Origin: an uncultured Blautia sp.
GTDB lineage: Bacteria > Bacillota > Clostridia > Lachnospirales > Lachnospiraceae
Reading direction: 5' to 3'
Length of the DNA: 39,293 bases
Assembly (NCBI GenBank): GCA_958367245.1
Contig: CATXEA010000028.1
Location: 1 to 39,293, forward strand
The notes under the pieces: generated by a model
Seen by the model: only the letters and a program-made list of their open reading frames with translations
Told to the model about the DNA's origin: nothing
The model's database searches: none
Position numbers and translations under genes: made by a program
Shown here: piece after piece, positions 1 through 6,171 of the stretch
How positions within the stretch are numbered: position 1 is the stretch's first letter
Layout of the letters: each line of letters begins with the position of its first letter

Positions 1-155
1 GGAATTTTAGTTCTCAAGGAATTGTCAACATGTATGTAGTTTTAAAGGTATAAATCAGTGAACAGTAGCCAGATAAGCTGCTGTTTTTGTTTTTAAAAAG
101 AGTGTTTATGACATTATTTTGAACCGAAAAATATGCAAAATTTGATAATAAAATG

Positions 156-183
156 TTGACAAAGCAAAAAAGTATGTTATAAT
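156..183 (+). promoter_or_regulatory. Promoter of the tRNA-Trp gene
   Basis: TTGACA at 156-161 and TATAAT at 178-183 are separated by 16 bp, a near-consensus housekeeping promoter. The predicted start is near 190, about 16 bases before the mature tRNA. Positions 1-155 hold no gene that I can support. Confidence 0.8.
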
Positions 184-205
184 ATTGCTTGTGTCTGAAA
201 CAAAT

Positions 206-276
206 AGGGGATTGGTCAAATGGTATGATAGGGGTCTCCAAAACCTTTGGTGGGAGTTCGATTCTCTCATCCCCTG
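206..276 (+). tRNA. tRNA-Trp (anticodon CCA)
   Basis: A full cloverleaf can be drawn: acceptor stem 206-212 with 269-275, D stem GTCA/TGAT, anticodon stem 231-235 with 243-247 around the loop CTCCAAA (anticodon CCA at 238-240), and T stem 252-256 with 264-268 around TTCGATT. The discriminator base is G276 and no CCA tail is encoded. The 3' part from 254 onward is the crossover segment of an integrated element, so the tRNA end is rebuilt by the element and the gene should remain functional. Confidence 0.93.
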
Positions 277-278
277 CT
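254..278 (+). repeat. attL: 25-bp direct repeat in the tRNA-Trp 3' end
   Basis: This stretch is identical over 25 bp to 10727-10751. It starts at the end of the T stem and covers the T loop and acceptor 3' strand, the classic target of tyrosine integrases. The base before it differs between the copies (G253 against T10726), which fixes the left edge of identity. Confidence 0.9.
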
Positions 279-590
279 CGAAACCCTTGAAAATAAAGGC
301 TTTTGCGCGTTTTCAATTCCAAGGGTAATCATAGGAGTAATCAAAGAAATACTATATGAGTCTATTACAATGGATTCTATAGTATTTTTTTTGTTCAAAA
401 ACAAAGCTGTCAAGAATTTTACACTTTACAAAGGAAGAAAATACTTGACAGCTTGTACGTTTCTGTTCCTCATAATAAAAAGAAAGGGCTTGAAGGATAA
501 ATCCGTCAAGTCCTCTTGATTACCACATATATCTTCTGATCTGAAATAACAACTCCTGATAATTCAATTACTTTGAATAAAGACAACAAG
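279..590. other. Left end of the element, non-coding, with arm-type boxes
   Basis: I see no credible gene here. A dyad pairs CCCTT (284-288) with AAGGG (321-325), enclosing TTGAAAA (287-293) and TTTTCAA (310-316). It stands where the tRNA terminator would be. Two GTAATCA boxes follow at 325-331 and 337-343. The sequence GAGTAATCAAAG (335-346) recurs at the right end (10656-10667), as expected of integrase arm-binding sites. Another imperfect palindrome lies at 489-510 (CTTGAAGGAT / ATCCGTCAAG). Confidence 0.5.
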
Positions 591-815
591 TTAAAGTCCC
601 ATATGGGAGACGGGCATAGGGGATTTAGGGGTGAAGGAATGGTACAAAAATAAAAATTCCGATGTCGGATTACCCCCATCATCCGCATCTATACTAATAC
701 CTGAATCTGATGTGTCCGGGGATATGTCTGCTGCTACAACTGGCAGTGCTGTTGTACCCGTACTTAACATTAGACTCGAAATTAGTAATAACGCTCTAAA
801 TGACCTTGCCTTCAT
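591..815 (-). CDS. Small secreted protein (74 aa), possibly a truncated remnant
   Basis: The N-terminus is a textbook signal peptide: positive MKARSFR, a hydrophobic run of about 15 residues, and a likely cleavage after VVAA near residue 29. That leaves a mature acidic peptide of about 45 residues rich in Asp and Ser, ending in a mixed tail (YHSFTPKSPMPVSHMGL). A GGAAGGAG ribosome-binding site lies about 10 bases before the ATG at 815. I recognise no family. The change from an Asp/Ser-rich stretch to an unrelated tail suggests a frameshift or truncation of a longer secreted protein. It follows the 281-aa secreted protein on the same strand, so both may be secreted cargo. One copy of the element's TCCGA-N2-TCGGA palindrome lies inside it (658-669). 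Confidence 0.5.
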   Translation of the reverse strand: MKARSFRALLLISSLMLSTGTTALPVVAADISPDTSDSGISIDADDGGNPTSEFLFLYHSFTPKSPMPVSHMGL

Positions 816-889
816 CTCTTGACAACTCCTTCCTTAATTATATCTTTACTACTACTTTACCCTGAAGTACCCTGAGTTAAATAAAATAA

Positions 890-913
890 CAGGTAGGGTG
901 TTACTCCTACCTG
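890..913 (-). terminator. Hairpin CAGGTAGG / CCTACCTG
   Basis: An 8-bp perfect stem with an 8-base loop. Read on the minus strand it is followed by TTATTTTATTT, so it may act as a second terminator behind the 281-aa secreted protein gene, or as leader structure for the 74-aa gene. Confidence 0.4.
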
Positions 914-978
914 TACTTGAAATGTATGTTAGAATTGGAAAGGTGTGTATTGGGTCTACCGAGGATGTGAGCTAAGGC

Positions 979-1009
979 AAAAAGAAAGGACAGGCTTTTC
1001 GCCTGTCCT
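979..1009 (-). terminator. Intrinsic terminator of the 281-aa secreted protein gene
   Basis: AGGACAGGC (987-995) pairs perfectly with GCCTGTCCT (1001-1009) around a 5-base loop. On the minus strand it is followed by the U-rich run TTTCTTTTT, right after the stop codon at 1027. Confidence 0.8.
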
Positions 1010-1026
1010 AACTTGATTAGATTTGA

Positions 1027-1872
1027 TTACCATTTAGTCCAACGTGTATGTTTGAATAATTCTCTACTAGGACTGTATTCACTAAGGTCATAACCCCAGA
1101 GTCCAAGTGTCTGTGTCTCATAATGTTCCTTATCCCCATAACCATCGACATACCCTATACTATAAACACTGTTACACTTTGGGTCACCTGACATACCAGT
1201 CTTAGAAAAAGCTGAAGCAGAGGAGTTTAAATAATTTATTATAATATATCCATGTCTATCACGCTGTTTCTTGGACATCTTAAACCACTTATCAATGTCC
1301 TTGTTCCATGCATCAAGACGCTTTTTGTTGAATTTCTTCAACTCACCTGCTAACTTACCATTGTACTTAGCATTCTTTGAAATGTATGCGTTAACCTTGT
1401 TATAGGTCTGCTTTGCTCTCGCCCTGTAACTAGATGCAGAATTTTTCGGTGACTTTGTACCATCATATATATCAGTATAACTGTACATATAATCTGACCA
1501 TGTTTTCCAGTAATAGTTTAACATCTTTTGAGAAATGTAGGACTTCTTCCATAAGCTGGCTGCTTTCTTCATGTCCGCTTTCTGCTCTTCGGTGATACCC
1601 TTAGTGTTCTGGAGAAGAACTGTCATCTTATATGCCTCATAACTATAGGATTCATGGTCTCCGTCCTCCGCAATACCTGGAACGTATCTGTCTGGTCGGA
1701 ATGTGTATGCGTATGTGATTTCGTTGAAGTAATCTACATACTCCGTAATCTCTGCCTTACTGTGCGACTTCTTCGGCTTTAATGCCGCTGCACCGACTGG
1801 AACGGACGCTGTTACTACCGTTGCAACTGTGAGTGCTAATGCCAAGGTTCGTTTTAAAACTTTCTTTAACAT
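1027..1872 (-). CDS. Secreted protein of unknown function (281 aa)
   Basis: I chose the start at 1872 (MLKKVLKRTLALAL) because GAGGAGG lies 8 bases upstream. A longer reading frame begins at 1938 but has no such site. The first 30 residues are a strong signal peptide ending around VPVGAAA. The mature part of about 250 residues is very rich in Lys and Tyr and predicted helical in the middle (TEEQKADMKKAASLWKKSY). It ends in a Gly/Tyr-rich section and the basic tail HTRWTKW. There is no transmembrane segment after the signal, no LPxTG motif, and no catalytic motif I recognise. It is an orphan of the element's left arm, divergently transcribed from the small HTH gene at 2043. An extracellular role such as surface exclusion, adhesion or antagonism is possible but unproven. 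Confidence 0.8.
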   Translation of the reverse strand: MLKKVLKRTLALALTVATVVTASVPVGAAALKPKKSHSKAEITEYVDYFNEITYAYTFRPDRYVPGIAEDGDHESYSYEAYKMTVLLQNTKGITEEQKADMKKAASLWKKSYISQKMLNYYWKTWSDYMYSYTDIYDGTKSPKNSASSYRARAKQTYNKVNAYISKNAKYNGKLAGELKKFNKKRLDAWNKDIDKWFKMSKKQRDRHGYIIINYLNSSASAFSKTGMSGDPKCNSVYSIGYVDGYGDKEHYETQTLGLWGYDLSEYSPSRELFKHTRWTKW

Positions 1873-1971
1873 ATCTTTTTCCTCCTCATTTTTTGGATTA
1901 AAATAATAAAAGTTTTTCTTATTCCAGTATACATTCAATTTCCATAAATTACAAGAGATTTACACAAATAC

Positions 1972-1989
1972 ATGCGACATTTATCGCAT
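1972..1989. promoter_or_regulatory. Candidate operator ATGCGA-N6-TCGCAT
   Basis: A perfect 6-bp inverted repeat sits in the divergent intergenic region between the secreted protein gene (minus) and the HTH gene (plus). Its position makes it a plausible binding site for that HTH protein. This is inference only. Confidence 0.35.
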
Positions 1990-2042
1990 ATGCAACTTTT
2001 ATTTTTTCTTCTAAAATTGTTTCCATAAGGAGACATAGGTTT

Positions 2043-2279
2043 ATGAAGGATATTAGGATAAAGATCAATTATACTCCACTGTTAAATATTATCAAGGAGC
2101 AGAATCTCTCAGAGAATGAAATTTTTAAACAATGGGGCATTCCCAGAAAAACATTTTATAATATTCGTAATGAACGTGGCATTACTGTTGATACTTTAGC
2201 ACGTCTGTCAATCATTTTGAACAAAGAAATCAATCAGCTTGTCACTATCACCTATGATATAATTGAAAAGCCAGAATAG
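2043..2279 (+). CDS. Small Cro/CI-type HTH regulator (78 aa)
   Basis: The protein is almost entirely one XRE-like helix-turn-helix domain. The segment LSENEIFKQWGIPRKTFYNIRNERGIT supplies helices 2 and 3, and VDTLARLSIILNKEINQLV the following helices, as in the HTH_26 family found in many conjugative elements. AAGGAG lies about 9 bases before the ATG. It is divergent from the secreted protein gene and convergent with the 547-aa gene, and ends in a strong terminator. It probably regulates element genes; its targets are unknown. Confidence 0.85.
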   Translation: MKDIRIKINYTPLLNIIKEQNLSENEIFKQWGIPRKTFYNIRNERGITVDTLARLSIILNKEINQLVTITYDIIEKPE

Positions 2280-2281
2280 AA

Positions 2282-2314
2282 AAGACCTACCAAATGAAGG
2301 TAGGTCTTTTTTTC
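2282..2314. terminator. Bidirectional intrinsic terminator
   Basis: AAAGACCTACC (2282-2292) pairs with GGTAGGTCTTT (2300-2310) around a 7-base loop, with T-runs on the plus strand. It separates two convergent genes, the HTH gene and the 547-aa gene. Confidence 0.88.
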
Positions 2315-2326
2315 CGACATCGGAAT
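2313..2326. promoter_or_regulatory. Palindrome TTCCGA-CA-TCGGAA (copy 2 of 4)
   Basis: One of four TCCGA-N2-TCGGA sites within the element; the others have cores at 658-669, 6141-6152 and 8188-8199. Here it lies between the terminator and the stop codon of the 547-aa gene. Confidence 0.4.
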
Positions 2327-2333
2327 TTTTCAA

Positions 2334-3977
2334 TCACATATTTTCAATTTTTTGTGATAAATACCAAAACGCACTAGTGATGATATCATGGTAATATTCT
2401 TCCATTTTATAGTTTTCATAAGGGAGGCACATCTCTAACCTATCATACAAATATGCGAGGAGGACTTTTCTTGCTGTCAGTTTCATATATTCTGATGCAT
2501 TAGAAACTTGTAAGTTTTTTAGAATCGGATTAAAGCCTGCTTTACCATTCTGTTCATAACCTGAAAGAAATCCATAGAAACTTGTTAAGGCATAATCAAT
2601 CATCTCTGGTATGTTTTTTCCATATGATTTTGCCAATTTTTCAATTTCACTATGAACCATATCATTGACAGTTAATACAAATGGAATTTCTGTTATTGCT
2701 TCTGTTTGAGGGTCATAAAATGGGTATTTGATTTCGTGCATTTTTTCTGGATCAATTGTTATTTTTTTGTTCCTTGCAATTTTAAGACCATCCTGTTTAT
2801 CAATACAGTCTTTATATAAAAGCTCAATGTACTGTCTTGAAGTCAACTCAGTGTGATTATGCGAATTATAGTTTTCTGTACCGACTATTAGTCTATGATA
2901 TAATGCTTCAGGAATTGACATATATACATCTGCATAGTATTGGTAAAAGCTAAAAGCTTTCCCATATCGCTTACTTAATGTGTCCAAAAGCCATTTATAT
3001 GCTTCCATGGTACAACAAACATTGTAATCGTTATAATCCCGAAGCTTGTTATCATAATTACATTCATCTTTTGTAGGCTTTTTTGGGATGTTCTGTCCAT
3101 TATCTTTGTATTCCTTATCTAAAGCTGCTTTGCTTTTCTGTTTTATATTACGTAGTTCCTCGATAAGTGATTCTAATTCCTGAACCAGAAACATATAAAT
3201 AATTTCTTCATTTGTTATCTTAAAAGAAGCGTCAATGTCCGCAATTTCTTTTCGTGCTATACTTAAGAAGCCTGGATTCTTTTTTCCTTTGCTTAATGTG
3301 TTAGAAGTAAATCTAATTTTCACACGGTCAGAAATATTTTTGTCAAAAGTATCCAGATAATATGTTATATCCGAGAATTCATTGATTTTCACTTCATTTT
3401 TCTTTTTATTCAGATTTATGAATAAAATGTTAAGGAATCTTTCTATGCATTCTTCTTTACTAAATGATAGTTCATTGATTTCGGTAAAACCAGAGTATTT
3501 ACCAACAATTCCGCGACTTTCTGTTAGCATCTGACTGTCGTATAGATTTCCATTCAATAGAATTTGATCCACGGTTTTATCCTTTTTTCCTTTATTCATC
3601 TTAAGAACGCAATCTCTCCATGCAATTATAATGTCAGAAACTATATCATAGTATTCTCCATATAACTGCTTAATATTATCTGTAAGGGGAATTTCTACAT
3701 AGGGATCGTCAGAAATTTTTTCAAAACCGTTATTGGCATTTCTGGTTAATCCAAATTCCAAAAAAAGACGCCATCCAGATGTAGGTTCTAATCCCCACGC
3801 TTTAGTACGTCGGTTTATAGATTCTTTCTCATTCTGTTTTAATGTGAATCCTTGTCCAATAACTGCGTTGCCGACCAGTTCTCCTGTTTCCTCTGTGGTT
3901 ATATTGTTCATCACCTCACCTGCGTATAATTTGTTCTCCTGATAATCAGGAATTAATAATGTTGTTGCTGTACTCAT
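2334..3977 (-). CDS. Unknown 547-aa protein of the element
   Basis: AGGAAAGGAG precedes the ATG by about 7 bases, so the start is secure. The protein is soluble and highly charged, with no signal peptide or membrane segment. A predicted helical stretch around residues 260-320 contains a Lys-rich linker (KQKSKAALDKEYKDNGQNIPKKPTK). I found no Walker, HUH, nuclease or methylase motif and cannot assign a family. It is transcribed away from the transfer/replication genes and convergent with the HTH gene, so it stands as its own unit. That position is typical of cargo, for example a defence, superinfection-immunity or regulatory function, but the sequence itself does not decide. Low-GC composition is similar to the rest of the element. 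Confidence 0.8.
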   Translation of the reverse strand: MSTATTLLIPDYQENKLYAGEVMNNITTEETGELVGNAVIGQGFTLKQNEKESINRRTKAWGLEPTSGWRLFLEFGLTRNANNGFEKISDDPYVEIPLTDNIKQLYGEYYDIVSDIIIAWRDCVLKMNKGKKDKTVDQILLNGNLYDSQMLTESRGIVGKYSGFTEINELSFSKEECIERFLNILFINLNKKKNEVKINEFSDITYYLDTFDKNISDRVKIRFTSNTLSKGKKNPGFLSIARKEIADIDASFKITNEEIIYMFLVQELESLIEELRNIKQKSKAALDKEYKDNGQNIPKKPTKDECNYDNKLRDYNDYNVCCTMEAYKWLLDTLSKRYGKAFSFYQYYADVYMSIPEALYHRLIVGTENYNSHNHTELTSRQYIELLYKDCIDKQDGLKIARNKKITIDPEKMHEIKYPFYDPQTEAITEIPFVLTVNDMVHSEIEKLAKSYGKNIPEMIDYALTSFYGFLSGYEQNGKAGFNPILKNLQVSNASEYMKLTARKVLLAYLYDRLEMCLPYENYKMEEYYHDIITSAFWYLSQKIENM

Positions 3978-4041
3978 GTTTTTTCTCCTTTCCTATATTT
4001 TTTCTGAATATAACAGCAATTTCACTCTAATCGGGTGCTCA

Positions 4042-4069
4042 TTACATCTCCATTTTATAAGTTTATAAT
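4042..4069 (+). promoter_or_regulatory. Candidate promoter of the transfer/replication operon
   Basis: TTACAT (4042-4047) and TATAAT (4064-4069) are 16 bp apart, upstream of the first gene of the rightward operon. Confidence 0.5.
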
Positions 4070-4124
4070 ACAAGTATGGATAGGAAAAATCCACAAAATC
4101 TATTATAGAAAGGAGACTGATAAC

Positions 4125-4505
4125 ATGACATTGTTACAAAATAAAGCAATCCCTTTGGAGAGCATTTTTCCGAAGTCAAGGTTTTTTGTTGTGAGCATCA
4201 ATCCTGTTAAGGATTTTGATGAAGAAACAAAAAAAGCAACCGATAAGATCATCGGGTACAAGTACCTTGTCGTCGAAACTTATCAGTACACCCGTTTTCA
4301 GATTAAGGTAATACAAGATAAACCTTTGATGAAAGCGGATGAACTGGAGCGTTGTATGGATCGCGGCGAAAATGTGTTTGTTGTTTTCAAAAACGCAACT
4401 GTGAAACCATATTACAGCTCACGAACCAAACAGCTCGAAGACAGCATTGTCGCTGATGAGATCATTGTAGCAGATGATAGCGAAGATGACCTAGTACTCG
4501 ATTAA
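4125..4505 (+). CDS. DUF961-like small protein (126 aa), HelP-type candidate
   Basis: The start at 4125 (MTLLQNKAIP) is preceded by AAAGGAG with good spacing; an upstream extension to 4035 has none. The protein is about 126 aa with a beta-rich centre (YKYLVVETYQYTRFQIKVI), the PLMKADEL segment and an acidic tail (ADDSEDD). Length, position as first gene, and placement before an FtsK-like ATPase and an HUH initiator match the DUF961 proteins of Tn916 (Orf22/Orf23) and ICEBs1 (YdcP/HelP). In ICEBs1, HelP assists the helicase during rolling-circle replication. Sequence similarity by eye is moderate, so the family call is tentative. It could equally be a ssDNA-binding protein of another fold. Confidence 0.65.
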   Translation: MTLLQNKAIPLESIFPKSRFFVVSINPVKDFDEETKKATDKIIGYKYLVVETYQYTRFQIKVIQDKPLMKADELERCMDRGENVFVVFKNATVKPYYSSRTKQLEDSIVADEIIVADDSEDDLVLD

Positions 4506-4511
4506 AATTAA

Positions 4512-4531
4512 GCGGAGGTTTTTTCCTCCGC
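4512..4531. other. Intergenic hairpin GCGGAGG-T6-CCTCCGC
   Basis: A perfect 7-bp GC-rich stem between two genes of the transfer operon. On the plus strand no U-run follows, and the next ribosome-binding site (AGGAGG) starts ten bases later. It may be an mRNA-processing or stability hairpin rather than a terminator. Confidence 0.4.
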
Positions 4532-4550
4532 AAAGAAAAAAGGAGGTTTT

Positions 4551-5198
4551 ATGTTGTTATTAAAATTAATATTATTTTTTTTGGTGTTTTCTGCAATTGC
4601 CGTTTTGATTCTTATGGGGCTTGGACGAAATGTTCATCAGGCAATCAAAATTGTAGTCAGCTTTTGGAAATCCATCTTCATCGATGTTTTTAATGAACTT
4701 TTCGGAGTGGAAAAAACGAACTTTTACTACCCATTGGTTTTCGGAACTGGACAAGACGGACTGATTTATCCAGAGCTTGTTGATTCTGCATTTGAAGGTT
4801 TGTACAAACTTTTTGGAGGAGATAATATCTTTTTTTACAGCTTCTACTATCCCTGCGAAGACATAATTTCCTATATTTTTAGTGTTTATGTTGAAGCAGA
4901 ATCAAATGAGTGTACTGACATTCTGAAAAAGCGAATAAAGAAACGTCTCGAAGTTATGGTCAATCGTCAGTTAAAAGATTACGCAATTTACAATGTTCTT
5001 CCAGAACCATTTATCTATTTTGAATTGGACAATGATGAAAACCCTACATTATTGCGAGTCTCTTTTGCCAGAACCCAAAAAGGTGTTTTACTCATCAGTG
5101 AGCAGAAACATAGGATGTCTTTGGAACATCTGAACAAGAAACGTAATTCTTCTTTCAGCCTTAACGCTGATTGGGAGTCAGACGAGGTAGATGACTAA
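4551..5198 (+). CDS. Membrane-anchored protein (215 aa), partner of the FtsK-like ATPase
   Basis: AAAGGAGG lies just before the ATG. Residues 2-25 form one strong transmembrane helix (LLLKLILFFLVFSAIAVLILM). It is followed by an amphipathic segment and a soluble domain of about 170 residues that ends in acidic residues (WESDEVDD). No known domain is recognised. The stop codon overlaps the ATPase gene by 8 bases, so the two are translationally coupled. TcpA/ConQ-type coupling proteins normally carry an N-terminal membrane anchor and a C-terminal FtsK ATPase in one chain. Here the anchor and motor appear to be separate subunits. That reading is inference from order, overlap and topology. Confidence 0.75.
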   Translation: MLLLKLILFFLVFSAIAVLILMGLGRNVHQAIKIVVSFWKSIFIDVFNELFGVEKTNFYYPLVFGTGQDGLIYPELVDSAFEGLYKLFGGDNIFFYSFYYPCEDIISYIFSVYVEAESNECTDILKKRIKKRLEVMVNRQLKDYAIYNVLPEPFIYFELDNDENPTLLRVSFARTQKGVLLISEQKHRMSLEHLNKKRNSSFSLNADWESDEVDD

Positions 5199-5991
5199 GT
5201 GTGTCCGAACTCTTTGGGGGTTTGATAGAAAAACTCTGGTAAATGATGGCATCCCCGATCCTGTTTTCTTGGGGTCGGAGAGCCATACACACGCTTTAAT
5301 AACAGGCAGTAGTGGCTCTGGCAAGAGTCAAGCGTTACTGTTTATCACCGGGCGGATGATCCAGAAATTTTATGAACGGGATGAAGAGATTGATTTCAGA
5401 TTCTGTGATTTCAAAAATTCTGATGATTATAAATTTTTGGAAGAACTTTCCTATCCAAAATATTACAGCGGTCTAGATTGCTATAGTGGAATCATGGAAT
5501 TTTATAAAGATTTTTCAGAAACCCGTAGCAAAAAGGGCATTTCTAAAAAGAAGCATCACTTTTTGGTCATCGATGAATACCAAGCCTGCGTTACGTATTA
5601 TAGCCAAAAAGATAAAATGGATAAAACGAAATATTCTTCAGAAATTTTATCTGCTATTTCAGAAATACTTATGTTGGGAAGAAATACCCCTTCCGGTGTA
5701 TGGCATATCTGGGTAGTTACGCAGGTAGCATCTGCTACTCTTTTTGCAAATGGAACACGTGAAAACTTTATGGTTACACTTGGGATGGGAAACCTTTCAA
5801 AAGAGCAAAAATCCATGATTTTTCCGGGACAGGAGATTCCTGATCGGCGTTTTAAGCCCGGGGAAGGCATGTTACTTGCGGATGGTTTTGAAATTAAAGA
5901 AGTTGTTTTTCCATTAATTCGGGATGTTGCGGATTGGAAAAGAAATCTTGGAAAACTTCTCATGCCTGACGGAACAGCGTTTACGCTGTGA
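5191..5991 (+). CDS. FtsK/HerA-like DNA-pumping ATPase, short TcpA-type coupling protein (266 aa)
   Basis: Walker A GSSGSGKS is at residues 39-46 and Walker B FLVIDEY at 124-130. A sensor-like WVVTQ follows, and a GEGML segment near the C-terminus, all in the order of the FtsK/SpoIIIE-HerA superfamily. At 266 aa it lacks the membrane domain of Tn916 Orf21 or ICEBs1 ConQ (about 460-480 aa). The preceding membrane gene overlaps it by 8 bases and could supply the anchor. The expected role is to hand the nicked DNA strand, bound by the Rep/relaxase, to a conjugation channel. An alternative is a Zot-like filamentous-phage ATPase, but coat-protein genes are absent. The gene ends 17 bases before the origin hairpin. 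Confidence 0.85.
   Translation: MTKCVRTLWGFDRKTLVNDGIPDPVFLGSESHTHALITGSSGSGKSQALLFITGRMIQKFYERDEEIDFRFCDFKNSDDYKFLEELSYPKYYSGLDCYSGIMEFYKDFSETRSKKGISKKKHHFLVIDEYQACVTYYSQKDKMDKTKYSSEILSAISEILMLGRNTPSGVWHIWVVTQVASATLFANGTRENFMVTLGMGNLSKEQKSMIFPGQEIPDRRFKPGEGMLLADGFEIKEVVFPLIRDVADWKRNLGKLLMPDGTAFTL
5974..5989. other. Small hairpin ACAGCG-TTTA-CGCTGT next to the origin
   Basis: A perfect 6-bp stem with a 4-base loop lies at the very end of the ATPase gene, 20 bases before the main origin hairpin. It may be an accessory origin structure or chance. Confidence 0.3.
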
Positions 5992-6008
5992 CAAAAGGCA
6001 TGAGTGGA

Positions 6009-6036
6009 GGGTGGTGGGTACTATTACCCACCACCC
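6009..6036 (+). other. Rolling-circle origin: stem-loop with CRESS nonanucleotide TACTATTAC
   Basis: GGGTGGTGGGT (6009-6019) and ACCCACCACCC (6026-6036) form a perfect 11-bp GC-rich stem with the loop ACTATT. The nonanucleotide TACTATTAC occupies 6019-6027. It fits the NANTATTAC consensus at the replication origin of circoviruses, geminiviruses and relatives, differing from the geminiviral TAATATTAC at one position. In those viruses Rep cuts between bases 7 and 8, which here would be between 6025 and 6026. The hairpin sits 136 bases upstream of a Rep gene of the matching family. It may also serve as the transfer origin. Confidence 0.85.
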
Positions 6037-6041
6037 GCCAA

Positions 6042-6118
6042 ACATCGAACACAATCCGCAACTTCCCTCAATTTAAAAGGGGTTCCGGTGTTCACACCTT
6101 AGCGAACACATCGAACAC
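6042..6118 (+). repeat. Candidate Rep-binding iterons (CGAACAC)
   Basis: ACATCGAACAC occurs identically at 6042-6052 and 6108-6118. A third CGAACAC is at 6103-6109, and an inverted GTGTTC at 6088-6093. The cluster lies between the origin hairpin and the rep start, where iterons recognised by CRESS Reps usually lie. Confidence 0.6.
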
Positions 6119-6139
6119 TCAAGAAAATTACAATAAATT

Positions 6140-6153
6140 TTCCGACGTCGGAA
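6140..6153. promoter_or_regulatory. Perfect palindrome TTCCGACGTCGGAA before rep (copy 3 of 4)
   Basis: A fully symmetric 14-bp palindrome ends 18 bases before the rep ATG, just upstream of its AGAAAGG ribosome-binding site. It is ideally placed as an operator controlling rep. The same TCCGA-N2-TCGGA core occurs three more times in the element. Confidence 0.5.
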
Positions 6154-6171
6154 ATTAGAAAGGTACATTTT

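Noticed and set aside
445..476. Promoter TTGACA ... CATAAT at the left end
   Set aside because: The spacer would be 20 bp and no gene or RNA follows that it could serve.
247..519. 90-aa open frame on the plus strand crossing the tRNA end
   Set aside because: It begins inside the tRNA, has no ribosome-binding site, and spans the attL core and arm boxes.
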